Shown here: positions 9,699 through 19,989 of the stretch, piece by piece
Layout of the letters: every line of letters starts with the position of its first letter
Numbering within the stretch: position 1 is the stretch's first letter
From: Pedobacter sp. W3I1
Lineage (GTDB): Bacteria > Bacteroidota > Bacteroidia > Sphingobacteriales > Sphingobacteriaceae
Length of the DNA stretch: 64,000 nt
Reading direction: 5' to 3'
Assembly: GCF_030816015.1 (NCBI RefSeq)
Contig: NZ_JAUSXN010000001.1
Coordinates: 2,046,001-2,110,000, forward strand
Notes under the pieces: model-generated
The model's input: the letters and a program-made list of their open reading frames with translations, nothing else
Databases searched by the model: none
What the model was told of the DNA's origin: nothing
Translations under genes and position numbers: made by a program

Positions 9699-10493
9699 AT
9701 GAAACCAATAACTACATATTTAAGCATTGTTCTCTTAACTGCTCTTATTATTTTTTCTTCCTGCATCATCTTAAAACAGCAAGATAAACCTACTTTATTT
9801 CTCATTGGCGATTCGACCGTTAAAAACGGAAAAGGCAAAGGCGATGGCGCTTTATGGGGCTGGGGGAGCTTCATCGGAGATTTATTCAACAGCGAGAAGA
9901 TCAATGTAGAAAATGATGCCCTTGGCGGTACCAGCAGTCGTACTTTCCAAACCAATGGCTTGTGGGATGCCGTTTTAGCAAAAGTAAAAAAAGGCGATTT
10001 TGTGATGATGCAGTTTGGCCATAACGATAGCAGCCCCTTAGATGATACTGCCCGCGCCCGTGGTACCATAAAAGGCATTGGAACAGAAAGTAAAGAAATT
10101 TATAACCCGATTAAGAAAAAACAGGAAGTGGTTTACACTTATGGCTGGTACCTGCGCAAATTCATCAGCGATATTAAAGCCAAGGGTGCAACAGCGATTA
10201 TTTGTTCACCAATTCCACGCAATCCGGTTAAAGATGATACCGTGGTTTTAGCGAATGATGATTATGCTGGCTGGGCGGAAGAAGTTGCAAAAGCCGAAAA
10301 AGTCGATTTTATTCCATTGAACCAAATTATTAAAGATAAATACGCCGCTTTAAGCGCGGCTGAGGTGAAAACTTTTTTTACAGAGAAAGACCACACGCAT
10401 ACCAATGAAGCAGGAGCGAAGTTAAATGCAGATGCTGTTGTAGAAGGCCTGAAGAAATTAAAAAGCAATAAACTGACTAGCTACCTGAAATAA
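9699..10493 (+). CDS. CE12 rhamnogalacturonan acetylesterase, copy 2 (possible lipoprotein)
   Basis: Second CE12 SGNH esterase, 264 aa, clearly paralogous to copy 1 along its whole length. Catalytic blocks: IGDST (about 37), GTSSRTF, FGHND (about 107) and KDHTHTN (about 231). The N-terminus differs: the hydrophobic stretch ends in FSSC at about residue 24, followed by a polar spacer, which resembles a lipobox. This copy may be membrane-anchored while copy 1 is soluble in the periplasm. The lipobox has Phe at -3, which is not ideal, so anchoring is uncertain. Confidence 0.9.
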   Translation: MKPITTYLSIVLLTALIIFSSCIILKQQDKPTLFLIGDSTVKNGKGKGDGALWGWGSFIGDLFNSEKINVENDALGGTSSRTFQTNGLWDAVLAKVKKGDFVMMQFGHNDSSPLDDTARARGTIKGIGTESKEIYNPIKKKQEVVYTYGWYLRKFISDIKAKGATAIICSPIPRNPVKDDTVVLANDDYAGWAEEVAKAEKVDFIPLNQIIKDKYAALSAAEVKTFFTEKDHTHTNEAGAKLNADAVVEGLKKLKSNKLTSYLK

Positions 10494-10502
10494 GCCATCA
10501 AG

Positions 10503-10547
10503 CAGGATACTACAGGATGCTTTCCTGCCAATATTGTCTTATTTTAA
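10503..10547 (+). promoter_or_regulatory. Candidate PUL promoter 2: CAGGAT direct repeat
   Basis: CAGGAT at 10503-10508 and 10513-10518, then 21 nt, then TATTTTAA at 10540-10547. The -7-like element is the weakest of the four sites (only TAnnTT is kept), but its position is identical. It lies 41 bp upstream of the ATG of the GH2 gene and would drive GH2-GH105-GH115-GH31. Confidence 0.5.
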
Positions 10548-10588
10548 CAGCCTAACCAAATACAAACGGAAATAAACCGTTCAATTTT

Positions 10589-13492
10589 ATGCAGATACAG
10601 GTTAACCGGGTTTTCAAAGTGCTGATAGGCATTACTTTTATATTTTTAAGCATCACGCAAACACATGCCCAAAGCATTTTGCTTGCCGGCAAGTGGCGTT
10701 TCAAAATTGATGCTAAAGATGAAGGCATAAAAGGGAAATGGTATTCCACTATTCTTCCCGAATCTGTTAACTTGCCAGGCTCGATGGCCGAAAATTTAAA
10801 GGGTGATGACATTACCCTCAAAACCAAATGGACCGGAAGTATTTACGATAGCTCGTACTTTTTCCACCCCCGTTTAGAAAAGTACCGTAAACCAGGCAAC
10901 CTGAAAATACCTTTCTGGTTAACGCCTGCCAAACATTATACAGGTGCTGCATGGTATCAGAAAGATGTCGAAATTCCTGCTAATTGGAAGGATAAGCGGC
11001 TGGTCTTATCTTTGGAGTATCCACATTCAGAAACAAAGGTTTGGATAGATGATATCGAAATCGGAACACAGTACACCTTTGTGGTTGCGCAAAATTTTGA
11101 ACTCCCGGCAAATTTAAAAGCAGGAAAACATACCATTACTTTATTGATTGATAACCGTATCAAGGCGATCAATGTAGGGCAGGATTCGCATAGTTTAACC
11201 GATCATACACAAGGAAACTGGAATGGGGTGGTAGGTAAAATGGAGCTGGTGGCTGGTTCGCCTGTTTATTTTGAAGATATTCAGGTTTACCCTGATCTGA
11301 AAAATAAATCTGCGAAGGTTAAAATTCAGCTTAAAGCTAATGCTAAGCAATCCTCTACCGGGAAAATTACGCTGGCTGCTACAACTTTTAATACCAAAAA
11401 TGTACTCCAGGTTAAACCTGTAACAGCGGCTTACCAAATTACAAATGGCAACGGGAGTTTGGAAATCAATTTGCCACTAGGTGATAAAATAGCCACCTGG
11501 GATGAGTTTGATCCGGCATTATACCGTTTAACAGCCAAACTAATTTCGAAAGAAGGCAAAAAAGACGAGAAAAAAATACAGTTCGGCATGCGCGAGTTTA
11601 AAGCTGTAGGCAGAACTTTTGAAATTAACGGTCGCCCGGTTTTTTTACGCGGTACGGTTAACAATTGCGAATTTCCGCTAACAGGTTATCCATCAATGGA
11701 TGTTGCAGCATGGGTGCGCATTTTTAAGATTTCGAAAGCTCACGGATTAAATCACATGCGTTTTCATTCGTTTTGTCCGCCTGAAGCCGCATTTATTGCC
11801 GCAGATCAGGTTGGTTTTTACCTTCAGCCAGAAGGGCCCAGTTGGGCCAATCACGGTACATCAATCGGAGATGGAAAACCAATCGACCAATTTATTTACG
11901 ACGAAACCAGCCGCATGGCCAAAAACTATGGCAATTATGCATCCTTTTGTATGATGGCCTATGGTAACGAACCACGTGGCAAGCAGGTAGAATACCTTAC
12001 GAAATTTAATAATTACTGGAAAGCTAAAGATTCGAGACGATTGTACACCGGCGCATCGGTAGGTGGCAGCTGGCCGGTTATTCCAAACAACGAATATATG
12101 GTGCGTGCGGGTGCCAGGGGTTTAGATTGGGGCAGAAAGCCTGAAAGCATTTCTACCTATGCCAAACAGATTGAACAGTTTACGGTGCCTTTTGTGGCGC
12201 ACGAAATGGGGCAGTATTGTGCTTTTCCTAATTTCGATGAAATTAAAAAATACACAGGTGTTTACCGTGCGAAAAACTTCGAAATGTTTCAGGAAGATCT
12301 TAAAGACCATGATATGGCTGATCAGGGGCACGATTTTTTAATGGCTTCTGGAAAATTACAAGCCCTTTGTTATAAAAATGAAATCGAAAAAGCATTGCGT
12401 ACACCGAATTACAATGGTTACCAGTTATTGTCGCTAAATGATTACCCAGGACAGGGAACAGCACTTGTAGGTGTTTTAGATGCCTTTTGGGATGAAAAGG
12501 GTTATATCAGCGCTAAAGAATTCAAACGTTTTTCTAACAGCACAGTACCCCTTTTAAAAGTTTCAAAATTTGTTTTTACCAATAACGAAACCTTAGAAGC
12601 TGCGGTAGAAGTGGCACATTTCGGAAAAGCGCCAATTGAAAATGCAAAACTCTCGTGGACACTCAAAGATGAAAGCGGCACAAATTTGGCCAAAGACAGT
12701 TTCAATCCTAAAACTTTAGCGGTTACCAATTGTATTGCCATTGGTGAGATTAAATTTCCGTTAAATACGATTATAAAAGCGACTAAACTGAAACTGGAAG
12801 TTACCATTGATGGAACTGAGTTTGCCAACGATTGGAGTTTTTGGGTTTATCCGGCGCAACTGCCACAAGTTAAAAGTAATGTGTATTACTGCACCAGTTT
12901 AGATGACAAAGCGCAGGCTGTTTTGGCCGATGGTGGCAATGTTTTTCTCAACGCAGCTGGCAAAGTGGTAAAAGGAAAAGAAGTGGTGCAAACCTTTCTT
13001 CCTGTTTTTTGGAATACCTCCTGGTTTAAAATGCGTCCGCCACATACCTTAGGGATTTTATGCGATCCAAAACATGCTGCTTTTAAAAATTTTCCAACCG
13101 ATTATCATAGCGATATGCAATGGTGGGAAATTGTAAATAAATCGCAGGTAATGAACCTCGAAGATTTTCCGTCAGGATTTAAGCCAATTATCCAACCGAT
13201 TGATACCTGGTTTTTGAACCGCCGTTTGGCATTGGTTTTCGAAGCCAAAGTAGGCAAGGGAAAGCTGATTGTTTCGAGTGCCAATCTCTCGCCTGATTTA
13301 AAAGATACTCCTGCAGCACAGCAGCTTTATTTCAGTTTGCAGCAGTATATGGCGTCTGATCAGTTTAATCCAAAATATGAAGTGGCTTTTAATACTGTTA
13401 AAGATATCTTTGAAAGCCCATCGAAAATTCAGTTCGATACCTTTACAAAAGATAGTCCAGATGAGTTAAAACCAAAACCAAAAACCAATTAA
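10589..13492 (+). CDS. GH2 glycoside hydrolase, 967 aa
   Basis: Large secreted GH2 enzyme of unknown exact specificity (beta-galactosidase, beta-glucuronidase or beta-galacturonidase types all exist in pectin PULs). The signal peptide ends at THAQ. A jelly-roll sugar-binding domain (about 30-215) is followed by an Ig-like domain and a TIM barrel. The acid/base Glu is in MAYGNEPRG (about 459) and the nucleophile in FVAHEMGQY (about 538). About 300 C-terminal residues form extra beta domains that I cannot name. It leads a tight unit: 18 bp to GH105, 5 bp to GH115, then an overlap with GH31. The CAGGAT promoter is just upstream. Confidence 0.88.
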   Translation: MQIQVNRVFKVLIGITFIFLSITQTHAQSILLAGKWRFKIDAKDEGIKGKWYSTILPESVNLPGSMAENLKGDDITLKTKWTGSIYDSSYFFHPRLEKYRKPGNLKIPFWLTPAKHYTGAAWYQKDVEIPANWKDKRLVLSLEYPHSETKVWIDDIEIGTQYTFVVAQNFELPANLKAGKHTITLLIDNRIKAINVGQDSHSLTDHTQGNWNGVVGKMELVAGSPVYFEDIQVYPDLKNKSAKVKIQLKANAKQSSTGKITLAATTFNTKNVLQVKPVTAAYQITNGNGSLEINLPLGDKIATWDEFDPALYRLTAKLISKEGKKDEKKIQFGMREFKAVGRTFEINGRPVFLRGTVNNCEFPLTGYPSMDVAAWVRIFKISKAHGLNHMRFHSFCPPEAAFIAADQVGFYLQPEGPSWANHGTSIGDGKPIDQFIYDETSRMAKNYGNYASFCMMAYGNEPRGKQVEYLTKFNNYWKAKDSRRLYTGASVGGSWPVIPNNEYMVRAGARGLDWGRKPESISTYAKQIEQFTVPFVAHEMGQYCAFPNFDEIKKYTGVYRAKNFEMFQEDLKDHDMADQGHDFLMASGKLQALCYKNEIEKALRTPNYNGYQLLSLNDYPGQGTALVGVLDAFWDEKGYISAKEFKRFSNSTVPLLKVSKFVFTNNETLEAAVEVAHFGKAPIENAKLSWTLKDESGTNLAKDSFNPKTLAVTNCIAIGEIKFPLNTIIKATKLKLEVTIDGTEFANDWSFWVYPAQLPQVKSNVYYCTSLDDKAQAVLADGGNVFLNAAGKVVKGKEVVQTFLPVFWNTSWFKMRPPHTLGILCDPKHAAFKNFPTDYHSDMQWWEIVNKSQVMNLEDFPSGFKPIIQPIDTWFLNRRLALVFEAKVGKGKLIVSSANLSPDLKDTPAAQQLYFSLQQYMASDQFNPKYEVAFNTVKDIFESPSKIQFDTFTKDSPDELKPKPKTN

Positions 13493-13510
13493 GATAAGCG
13501 AAATACCACT

Positions 13511-14639
13511 ATGAAGAAATTTATATTCAGCTCCGCGATACTATTCAGCATATCTGTCCAGCTACTTTTGGCACAGAAAATCCCTAATAAAAAGGAGGTT
13601 TTAAAAGTATTAAAATCAACAAATGCTTATTTCATGAATAAATGGCCTGATGCGGGAAAATCAATCGTAACCAACAGGGAGCGGCCAAGCAATATCTGGA
13701 CAAGAGCCGTTTATTACGAAGGATTAATGAATCTTTATAAAATTCACCCTGAAAAAGAATATTACGATTATGCCGTTCAATGGGGCGAAAAACATAACTG
13801 GGGCTTAAGAAATGGTATTGCCACAAAAAATGCTGATGATCAGGCCTGTGGGCAAACCTATATCGATCTTTACCTGATCGATAAAAAACCCGAACGCATT
13901 AAAGACATTAAAGCTTCGATCGATCTGGTGATTAAATCGGGCAGGGTAAACGATTGGACATGGATCGATGCGATCCAAATGGGCATGCCTGTTTTTGCTA
14001 AACTGGGTAAATTATACAACGATACCACCTATTACAATTACATGTACAAAATGTATCTGCATTCTAAAAATACCGAAGGAGGTGGCTTGTACAATGCCCA
14101 AGATGGCCTTTGGTGGCGCGATAAAGATTTTGTGCCGCCTTATAAAGAACCAAATGGCGAAGATTGTTATTGGTCCAGAGGAAACGGATGGGTTGTGGCT
14201 GCACTGGTACGCGTGTTAGAAATTATTCCTGAAAATGAAGTTCACCGCAATGAATATTTAAAAACCTATCACGAAATGATCAAAGCATTAGTTCCCATTC
14301 AGCGTGCCGATGGTTTTTGGAATGTAAGTTTGCACGATGCCACTCATTTTGGCGGAAAAGAAACTTCGGGTACTGCATTGTTTGTGTACGGCATGGCCTG
14401 GGGTGTAAATCAGGGTATTTTAGATAAAGCCACTTATCTGCCTATCATTACTAAAGCCTGGAACGCCATGACGAAAGATGCTGTTCAAAAAAATTGGTTT
14501 TATTGGTTTTATGCAGGGAACAGGCAAGGAACCAAAAGACGGACAGCCCGTAAGTTATACTAGCGTGCCTGATTTTGAAGATTATGGTTTAGGTTGTTTT
14601 TTATTAGCCGGAACCGAGGTTTACAAGCTTAAAAAGTAA
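13511..14639 (+). pseudogene. GH105 unsaturated rhamnogalacturonyl hydrolase, split by a +1 frameshift
   Basis: Hydrates and removes the unsaturated galacturonyl residue made by the PL11 lyase. A signal peptide ends at LLAQK. The (alpha/alpha)6 fold shows NADDQACGQTY (Asp about 109) and the catalytic Asp in WTWIDAIQMG (about 153), as in YteR, then WSRGNGW. The first frame runs to a stop at 14563, but its last 20 or so residues are nonsense. In the shifted frame the family C-terminus GFMQGTGKEPKDGQPVSY continues to YKLKK and a stop at 14637-14639. Removing one A from the A7 run 14487-14493 restores a 375-aa protein. It starts 18 bp after GH2 and ends 5 bp before GH115. Confidence 0.9.
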
Positions 14640-14644
14640 TAAAA

Positions 14645-17152
14645 ATGAATTTCAGAAATCTAGCTGGTTTATCGGTATTGCTATTGATGTTTTTGCTGCC
14701 CAAACAAAATGTGGCACAAAGGGCAGGCATTGCTGTTTCTGAAATTAACAGTGTTTCATCTTTTCCTATTGTTGATGGGGGAAAAGCATCACCTATTTAT
14801 TTCGATGAAAGAGATGCTGAAGTAGTTGGGATTGCTGCTGAAGCTTTTAAAGATGACATTCACTTATTAACGGGAACAACTGCCAAGGTTTTTAAAAACA
14901 ATCCTGCTTTAAATGCTTACCCCATTATTATTGGTACCATGGGGCAGTCGCTTTATATAGATCAATTAGTTAAAACTGGAAAAATAAACAGGACTACTTT
15001 AGCAGGCAAATGGGAAACTTTTTCTGTTTCAGTGATCGAAAATCCTTTAAAGGGAGTGAAAAGGGCATTGGTAATTGCTGGTAGCGATAGGCGGGGAACG
15101 GCTTACGGCGTTTTTCAACTGTCGCGTATGCTTGGTGTATCGCCACTTTGTTGGTGGGCAGATGTTAAACCTGCAACTAAAAAATCATTATATGTAAAAA
15201 ATGGTCAGCCTTTGGTAGAATCGCCATCGGTTAAATACCGCGGTATTTTTATCAATGATGAGGATTGGGGCATTCAGCCTTGGGCTGCAAAAATGATGGA
15301 TACCGATGTAAAAGATATTGGCCCAAAAACTTATACCAAAATATTCGAGCTGCTGCTCAGGTTAAAAGCCAATTACATCTGGCCGGGCATGCACCCTTCA
15401 ACCAAAGCATTTTATTATTATGCGAATAACCCCATAATGGCCGATAAATATGCCATTGTTTTAGGTTCTAGTCATTGCGAACCGATGCTCAGGAACAATG
15501 TTTTCGAATGGGCAGAGAATTTTGAGCAGGAATATGGCAAAAAGCCAGGCGAGTGGCGTTACGATCTGAATAAAAATGAAATTGCAAACTATTGGACTGA
15601 TCGCGTAAAACAAGCTAAAAACTACGAATCGATTTATACGGTTGGGATGCGTGGTATTCACGACGGCAGCATGCCCGGACCTAAAGATAAAAATGCAAAA
15701 GTAAAGTTGTTGGAAGAAATCATAACTGATCAAAGGACAATTTTAAGCAAAAATATCACTAAACCTGTAAGCTCCATTCCACAGATTTTTTGCCCTTACA
15801 AAGAGGTTTTATCTTTATATCAGGCAGGTTTGAAACTACCTGATGATGTGACCATTGTTTGGGCCGATGATAACCACGGTTACATCCGTCAGCTTTCTAA
15901 CCCTGAAGAGCAAAAACGCTCAGGTGGAAGCGGGGTGTATTACCATATCTCTTACTGGGGTGCTCCACAAGATTATTTGTGGCTTTCTTCCATTTCTCCA
16001 TCGTTAATTTCGTACGAGTTAACTAAAGCTTACCAGTATAAAGCCGACCGACTTTGGGTGATAAATGTGGGTGATATTAAGCCTGCCGAAATGGAAACGC
16101 AGTTTGCGATGGATTTGGCCTGGAATGTAAACCAGTGGAAACCCGAAAACGCAGATCAATATGCCGAAAGCTGGGCTGCTGAGACCTTTGGTGCTGAGTT
16201 TGCGAAACCCATTGCCGAAATAAAAGCCGTTTATTATCGCCTTGCACAGGCCGCTAAGCCAGAACACATGGCGAGTGTTAATTTTACTGATGCACAGGCT
16301 GAAGAAAGATTAGCCGCTTACGAAAATATTTACAATCAGGCTAAAAATTTAAATGATCAGATTCCAGCAAGGTTAAAAGATGCTTATTTTGAATTGATCT
16401 TGTATCCTGTTGAAGGTGCGATGCTGATGAACCAAAAGATTTTATTTGCAAAGAAAAGTCTGATTTTGGCTGCAAATGGAGATCAATCTGCTTTAAGTTA
16501 TTCGAAAAAATCGATAGCAGCTTTTGATCAGATCCAATTGATTACCAAAAAATACAATGAAGAAATCGCAGGCGGAAAGTGGAATGGGATGATGAGCTGG
16601 AAACCGCGTGATTTAGCCGTTTTTAAAATGCCAAAAGTAGCAGATTCTGTAGCTGCGAAACCAATAGGTGCGGTAGCGAAAACTGAAAATAAAATCATTG
16701 TTCAAGCCGCTAAATATGCGGAGAAATCAGTTCCAAAAGGCGTAACGTTACAAACCTTAAAAGGATTGGGTTTAGGTGGAGATGGTATTTCTGTTTATCC
16801 TTTTACTTTTAGACCAATTGATGAAACAGCGCTTCAAAATGCCGCCTTTATTATTTACGAGGTTGATTTTAAAACACAGGGCGAACACCAGATCGAAGTA
16901 AAATGTTTGCCTACCCAAGGCGTTAATAACGGTATTAAAGTGCGTTATGCCATTTCGGTAAATAACGACAAGCCGCAGGTCATTAATATTTCTCCGGCTT
17001 CAGAAAATAACATCTGGAAACAGAATGTATTACAGGGTTACGCTTCGGGCATAACCAAACACAAGATTAATAAAACAGGTAAATCGACCGTGAAAATCTA
17101 TATGCTCGATCCGGGCCTGGTGATTAACCAGTTGGAAATACAACAAATATGA
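14645..17152 (+). CDS. GH115 alpha-glucuronidase-like enzyme
   Basis: GH115 family, 835 aa, with a signal peptide ending at NVAQR. It is predicted to remove alpha-linked (4-O-methyl-)glucuronic acid from a polymer side chain. The N-terminal alpha/beta domain (about 30-190) includes AGSDRRGTAYGVF, and the barrel domain starts at KYRGIFINDEDWG. GMHPSTKAF, GMRGIHDG and WADDNHGYIR are typical of the family. A C-terminal beta-sandwich (about 690-835) completes the usual architecture. GH115 is classically a xylan or arabinogalactan enzyme; here it implies that the target pectin or attached arabinogalactan carries glucuronate. Its stop overlaps the next start by 4 bp. Confidence 0.88.
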   Translation: MNFRNLAGLSVLLLMFLLPKQNVAQRAGIAVSEINSVSSFPIVDGGKASPIYFDERDAEVVGIAAEAFKDDIHLLTGTTAKVFKNNPALNAYPIIIGTMGQSLYIDQLVKTGKINRTTLAGKWETFSVSVIENPLKGVKRALVIAGSDRRGTAYGVFQLSRMLGVSPLCWWADVKPATKKSLYVKNGQPLVESPSVKYRGIFINDEDWGIQPWAAKMMDTDVKDIGPKTYTKIFELLLRLKANYIWPGMHPSTKAFYYYANNPIMADKYAIVLGSSHCEPMLRNNVFEWAENFEQEYGKKPGEWRYDLNKNEIANYWTDRVKQAKNYESIYTVGMRGIHDGSMPGPKDKNAKVKLLEEIITDQRTILSKNITKPVSSIPQIFCPYKEVLSLYQAGLKLPDDVTIVWADDNHGYIRQLSNPEEQKRSGGSGVYYHISYWGAPQDYLWLSSISPSLISYELTKAYQYKADRLWVINVGDIKPAEMETQFAMDLAWNVNQWKPENADQYAESWAAETFGAEFAKPIAEIKAVYYRLAQAAKPEHMASVNFTDAQAEERLAAYENIYNQAKNLNDQIPARLKDAYFELILYPVEGAMLMNQKILFAKKSLILAANGDQSALSYSKKSIAAFDQIQLITKKYNEEIAGGKWNGMMSWKPRDLAVFKMPKVADSVAAKPIGAVAKTENKIIVQAAKYAEKSVPKGVTLQTLKGLGLGGDGISVYPFTFRPIDETALQNAAFIIYEVDFKTQGEHQIEVKCLPTQGVNNGIKVRYAISVNNDKPQVINISPASENNIWKQNVLQGYASGITKHKINKTGKSTVKIYMLDPGLVINQLEIQQI

Positions 17153-19602
17153 TGAAGAAACTTTTAGCTTTTGCCCTATCCTTAGTTTTTACGCTTGCCA
17201 TCGCCAGGGCACAAAGTATTGGCGATTATAAATCTGGCTTTAAGAAAACGGGCAATACCATTTCATTTTTAACCACAAGGGGAGAGGTGAAATTAGAGTT
17301 CTGTACAGCAGAAATCTTCAGGATCAGAAGCAGCTGGAGCGGGAAATTTGAAGCCAATGAAAACCTGATGGTGATTAATTACAATTGGGCCAATGTTGCG
17401 GTTAAAGTTTCGGATAAAAAAGATCACTTCCTGCTCGCAACGACTAAATTAACGATAAAACTGTACAAAGCTCCTTTTAAGATTGATGTTTTTGATGCCA
17501 GAGGAAAGCTATTAAGCAGTGAAGTAAATGGAGCCATAACAAAGGAAAATACTCAGGTAGGTGTAACTAAAAAACTGCAGGCTGATGAACATTTCTTTGG
17601 TTTTGGCGAGCGCATGGATTTTATGGACCGCCGTTTTAAAAAAGTAACTTTAAATGTTGGCCGTGGTAAAGGTTTGCCGCATGCCATTGGCGCTTACAAT
17701 ATATTAGAGGCCAATTATTGCCCCGTCCCATTTTTTATGAGCACAAAGGGTTATGGCATTTTCCTGCACAATTCTTTTGCTACCGAATGGGATATGGGCG
17801 CTTCCAAAAAAGATCAGTACAGTTTTAAGGCAGCGGATGGTGAATTGGATTACTATTTCATGTACGGACCTACTTTTCCTGCTATTTTAGATCATTATAC
17901 CAGCATTACTGGTAAATCGCCTATGTTGCCACAGTTTGCTTTAGGTTTGCACGCAGGTACCTATAGCGGTGGTACATGGGGCCATGAGGCACAAACTTCT
18001 GATCATTACGTGATTGAGCTGGCAAAGAAATACAGGTCATTAGGCATTCCGGTTGATCTGCTTTGGTTAGATTCTACCTGGCGCTTATTCGGCGAAAATG
18101 GAGGTAAGGGCGCTACTTCTTTCGAGTGGAGAGAAACTTTTAAAGATCCAAAATCGATGTTTGATAGCATTTATGCCATGAATTATAAAATGGTTGGCTT
18201 GCACCTTCGTCCAAGGTTTGATAATGCAAAAAAGTTAAACTTATTGGATCAGGCGAGGGAAAAAGGTTATACTTATCCCGAAAATGGTAAACCAGGCGAA
18301 TTTGTTAACTTTTTCGATGAAAAAGCTACACAGTGGTGGTGGGATAATGGCGTAATGCGGGTAGCAAAATTAGGCGCAAAATTCTTAAAAACCGACGAAG
18401 GTAGTGCTTTTGGTTCGCTGGCGAACGAAAGTGAAAAAGTAGGTCCGACAGGAAAAGATGCAGAACGTTTACACAATCTTTTCCCGATAGCTTATGCCAA
18501 AGCACCGTTTTTAGAGTTCGAAAAGTTTAACGGTTTTAGGGGATTGAATCAAACCAGAGAAGGTTATTCAGGTATTCAACGTTATCCTTATATTTTTGCT
18601 GGCGATTGGCCTAGCGAATGGCAATATTTTGCCCCTGTAATTAAAGCTGGTTTAAATGTTGGTTTATCAGGTGTTGGTTCCTGGGCACATTGTATGGGCG
18701 GTTTCGAGCATCAGGCCGATCCGGAACTTTATATCCGCTGGGTGCAGTTTGGGATGTTCAGTCCGATTGCACTTGTTTTTGGGATGGATCACCCCGGTTA
18801 TAAAGAGCCCTGGAAATATGGTGAAGATGCTTTGCGTAATTTCAAAAAATACGATCTGTTGCGGTATCGTTTATTCCCTTATATGTACACCAGTATGCAC
18901 CAGCAATACGAAAAGGGTTTGCCAATAATGAGGGCTTTGGTGCTTAACCATCAGGATGATGAAAATGTGTACGAAATAGGCGATCAATATATGTTTGGCG
19001 ACAATTTAATGGTAGCCCCGGTTACCACTAAAGGTGCCATCACCCGTTCTGTTTACCTGCCGGAAGGTACCTGGTTTAATTATTGGACAAACCAAAAATA
19101 CGAAGGCAAAAGTTACCACCATGTAGTAGCGCCTTTAGATACTATTCCTTTGTTTGTTAAAGCGGGCAGCATCATTCCAATGCAACCCGAAATGGCCTAT
19201 AGTGGCGAAAAACCTGTTGACGTGATAACCCTGGATGTTTTCCCTTATGGAGAATCTAAATATGAAATGTACGAGGACGATAATTTAAGCGCTGCCTACA
19301 AAACAGGAAACTTTGCCTTAACCAGGATCACTTCTTCTTTAACAGCAGCAAGTTTTACACTGAAAGTGGCTAAACCAACAGGAAGTTTTAAGCCAACTCA
19401 GCATAAATACCTGGCTAAAATACATTGGATGGGAAAAACAGACCCCATTGGCGTTTCAGAAAATAGCATAAAATTGAAAGTTTTAAAAACACCAGATCGT
19501 TTAGATAAAACTGAAGGCTGGTTTTACGATGCAAAGAATAAAATACTCTGGATTAAATCAGCTGGAGATAATAGTTCTGATTTAAATATTGTAGTGAATT
19601 GA
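17149..19602 (+). CDS. GH31 alpha-glycosidase
   Basis: Secreted 817-aa GH31 enzyme (alpha-glucosidase, alpha-xylosidase or alpha-galactosidase branch). The signal peptide ends at ARAQS. The N-terminal beta domain spans about 30-250. The barrel shows WLDSTW, the nucleophile Asp in LKTDEGSAFG (about 415) and the acid/base Asp in FAGDWPSEW (about 486). RYRLFPYMYT and a C-terminal DUF5110-like domain follow. The unusual TDEGSAFG nucleophile motif resembles neither the textbook alpha-glucosidase WxDMNE nor the alpha-xylosidase KTDFGE motif exactly, so specificity stays open. It overlaps GH115 by 4 bp (ATGA) and so is translationally coupled. Confidence 0.88.
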   Translation: MMKKLLAFALSLVFTLAIARAQSIGDYKSGFKKTGNTISFLTTRGEVKLEFCTAEIFRIRSSWSGKFEANENLMVINYNWANVAVKVSDKKDHFLLATTKLTIKLYKAPFKIDVFDARGKLLSSEVNGAITKENTQVGVTKKLQADEHFFGFGERMDFMDRRFKKVTLNVGRGKGLPHAIGAYNILEANYCPVPFFMSTKGYGIFLHNSFATEWDMGASKKDQYSFKAADGELDYYFMYGPTFPAILDHYTSITGKSPMLPQFALGLHAGTYSGGTWGHEAQTSDHYVIELAKKYRSLGIPVDLLWLDSTWRLFGENGGKGATSFEWRETFKDPKSMFDSIYAMNYKMVGLHLRPRFDNAKKLNLLDQAREKGYTYPENGKPGEFVNFFDEKATQWWWDNGVMRVAKLGAKFLKTDEGSAFGSLANESEKVGPTGKDAERLHNLFPIAYAKAPFLEFEKFNGFRGLNQTREGYSGIQRYPYIFAGDWPSEWQYFAPVIKAGLNVGLSGVGSWAHCMGGFEHQADPELYIRWVQFGMFSPIALVFGMDHPGYKEPWKYGEDALRNFKKYDLLRYRLFPYMYTSMHQQYEKGLPIMRALVLNHQDDENVYEIGDQYMFGDNLMVAPVTTKGAITRSVYLPEGTWFNYWTNQKYEGKSYHHVVAPLDTIPLFVKAGSIIPMQPEMAYSGEKPVDVITLDVFPYGESKYEMYEDDNLSAAYKTGNFALTRITSSLTAASFTLKVAKPTGSFKPTQHKYLAKIHWMGKTDPIGVSENSIKLKVLKTPDRLDKTEGWFYDAKNKILWIKSAGDNSSDLNIVVN

Positions 19603-19605
19603 TGC

Positions 19606-19631
19606 GTGGTTCGTGAGGACACGAATCACGG
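19606..19631. repeat. Hairpin repeat GTGGTTCGTG-AGGA-CACGAATCAC
   Basis: 10-bp stem with a four-base AGGA loop; one G-T wobble replaces a G-C pair relative to the other copies. First of five hairpins in this gap. Confidence 0.8.
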
Positions 19632-19653
19632 CGATTAGGATTCATAGTCGCCT

Positions 19654-19675
19654 CGGTCTGTGTCCTCACAGACCG
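19654..19675. repeat. Hairpin repeat CGGTCTGTG-TCCT-CACAGACCG
   Basis: Perfect 9-bp stem with a TCCT loop. Read on the other strand it is GGTCTGTG-AGGA-CACAGACC, the same design as the GTGGTTCGTG hairpins but with compensated stem changes. Confidence 0.8.
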
Positions 19676-19713
19676 AAACTGAGCGATTTCAGTTTTAGTA
19701 GAAATAATAACTA

Positions 19714-19739
19714 GTGGTTCGTGGGGACACGAACCACGG
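19714..19739. repeat. Hairpin repeat GTGGTTCGTG-GGGA-CACGAACCAC
   Basis: Perfect 10-bp stem with a GGGA loop, followed by GG as in the other copies. Confidence 0.8.
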
Positions 19740-19908
19740 CGGATGCATCAGGCGCTTTCGTCATTCCCAACTTGATTGGGAACCACGGAGTGCTCATGAA
19801 TGCCTATGAATAAAAAGAAAACTTATGAATAATCGTAATGCCTTGGTAGGTTTTGTAGGCTGCATTAAGATTTCCGCCTGCGCGGGAATGACGGCCGCTT
19901 AAACCCCT

Positions 19909-19930
19909 CGGTCTTTGTCCTCACAGATCG
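19909..19930. repeat. Hairpin repeat CGGTCTTTG-TCCT-CACAGATCG
   Basis: Decayed copy of the 19654 hairpin. The same flanks (CCT before, AAAC after) show that it is a duplicate element, not chance. Confidence 0.7.
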
Positions 19931-19963
19931 AAACAGAGCGATTATCAATGTAATAAATTAAAA

Positions 19964-19989
19964 GTGGTTCGTGAGGACACGAACCACGG
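19964..19989. repeat. Hairpin repeat GTGGTTCGTG-AGGA-CACGAACCAC in the rhaM leader
   Basis: Perfect 10-bp stem with an AGGA loop, ending 25 bp before the rhamnose mutarotase ATG. A GTG within it opens the same frame as the gene, but translation from there would encode the repeat, so I reject that start. Confidence 0.8.
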
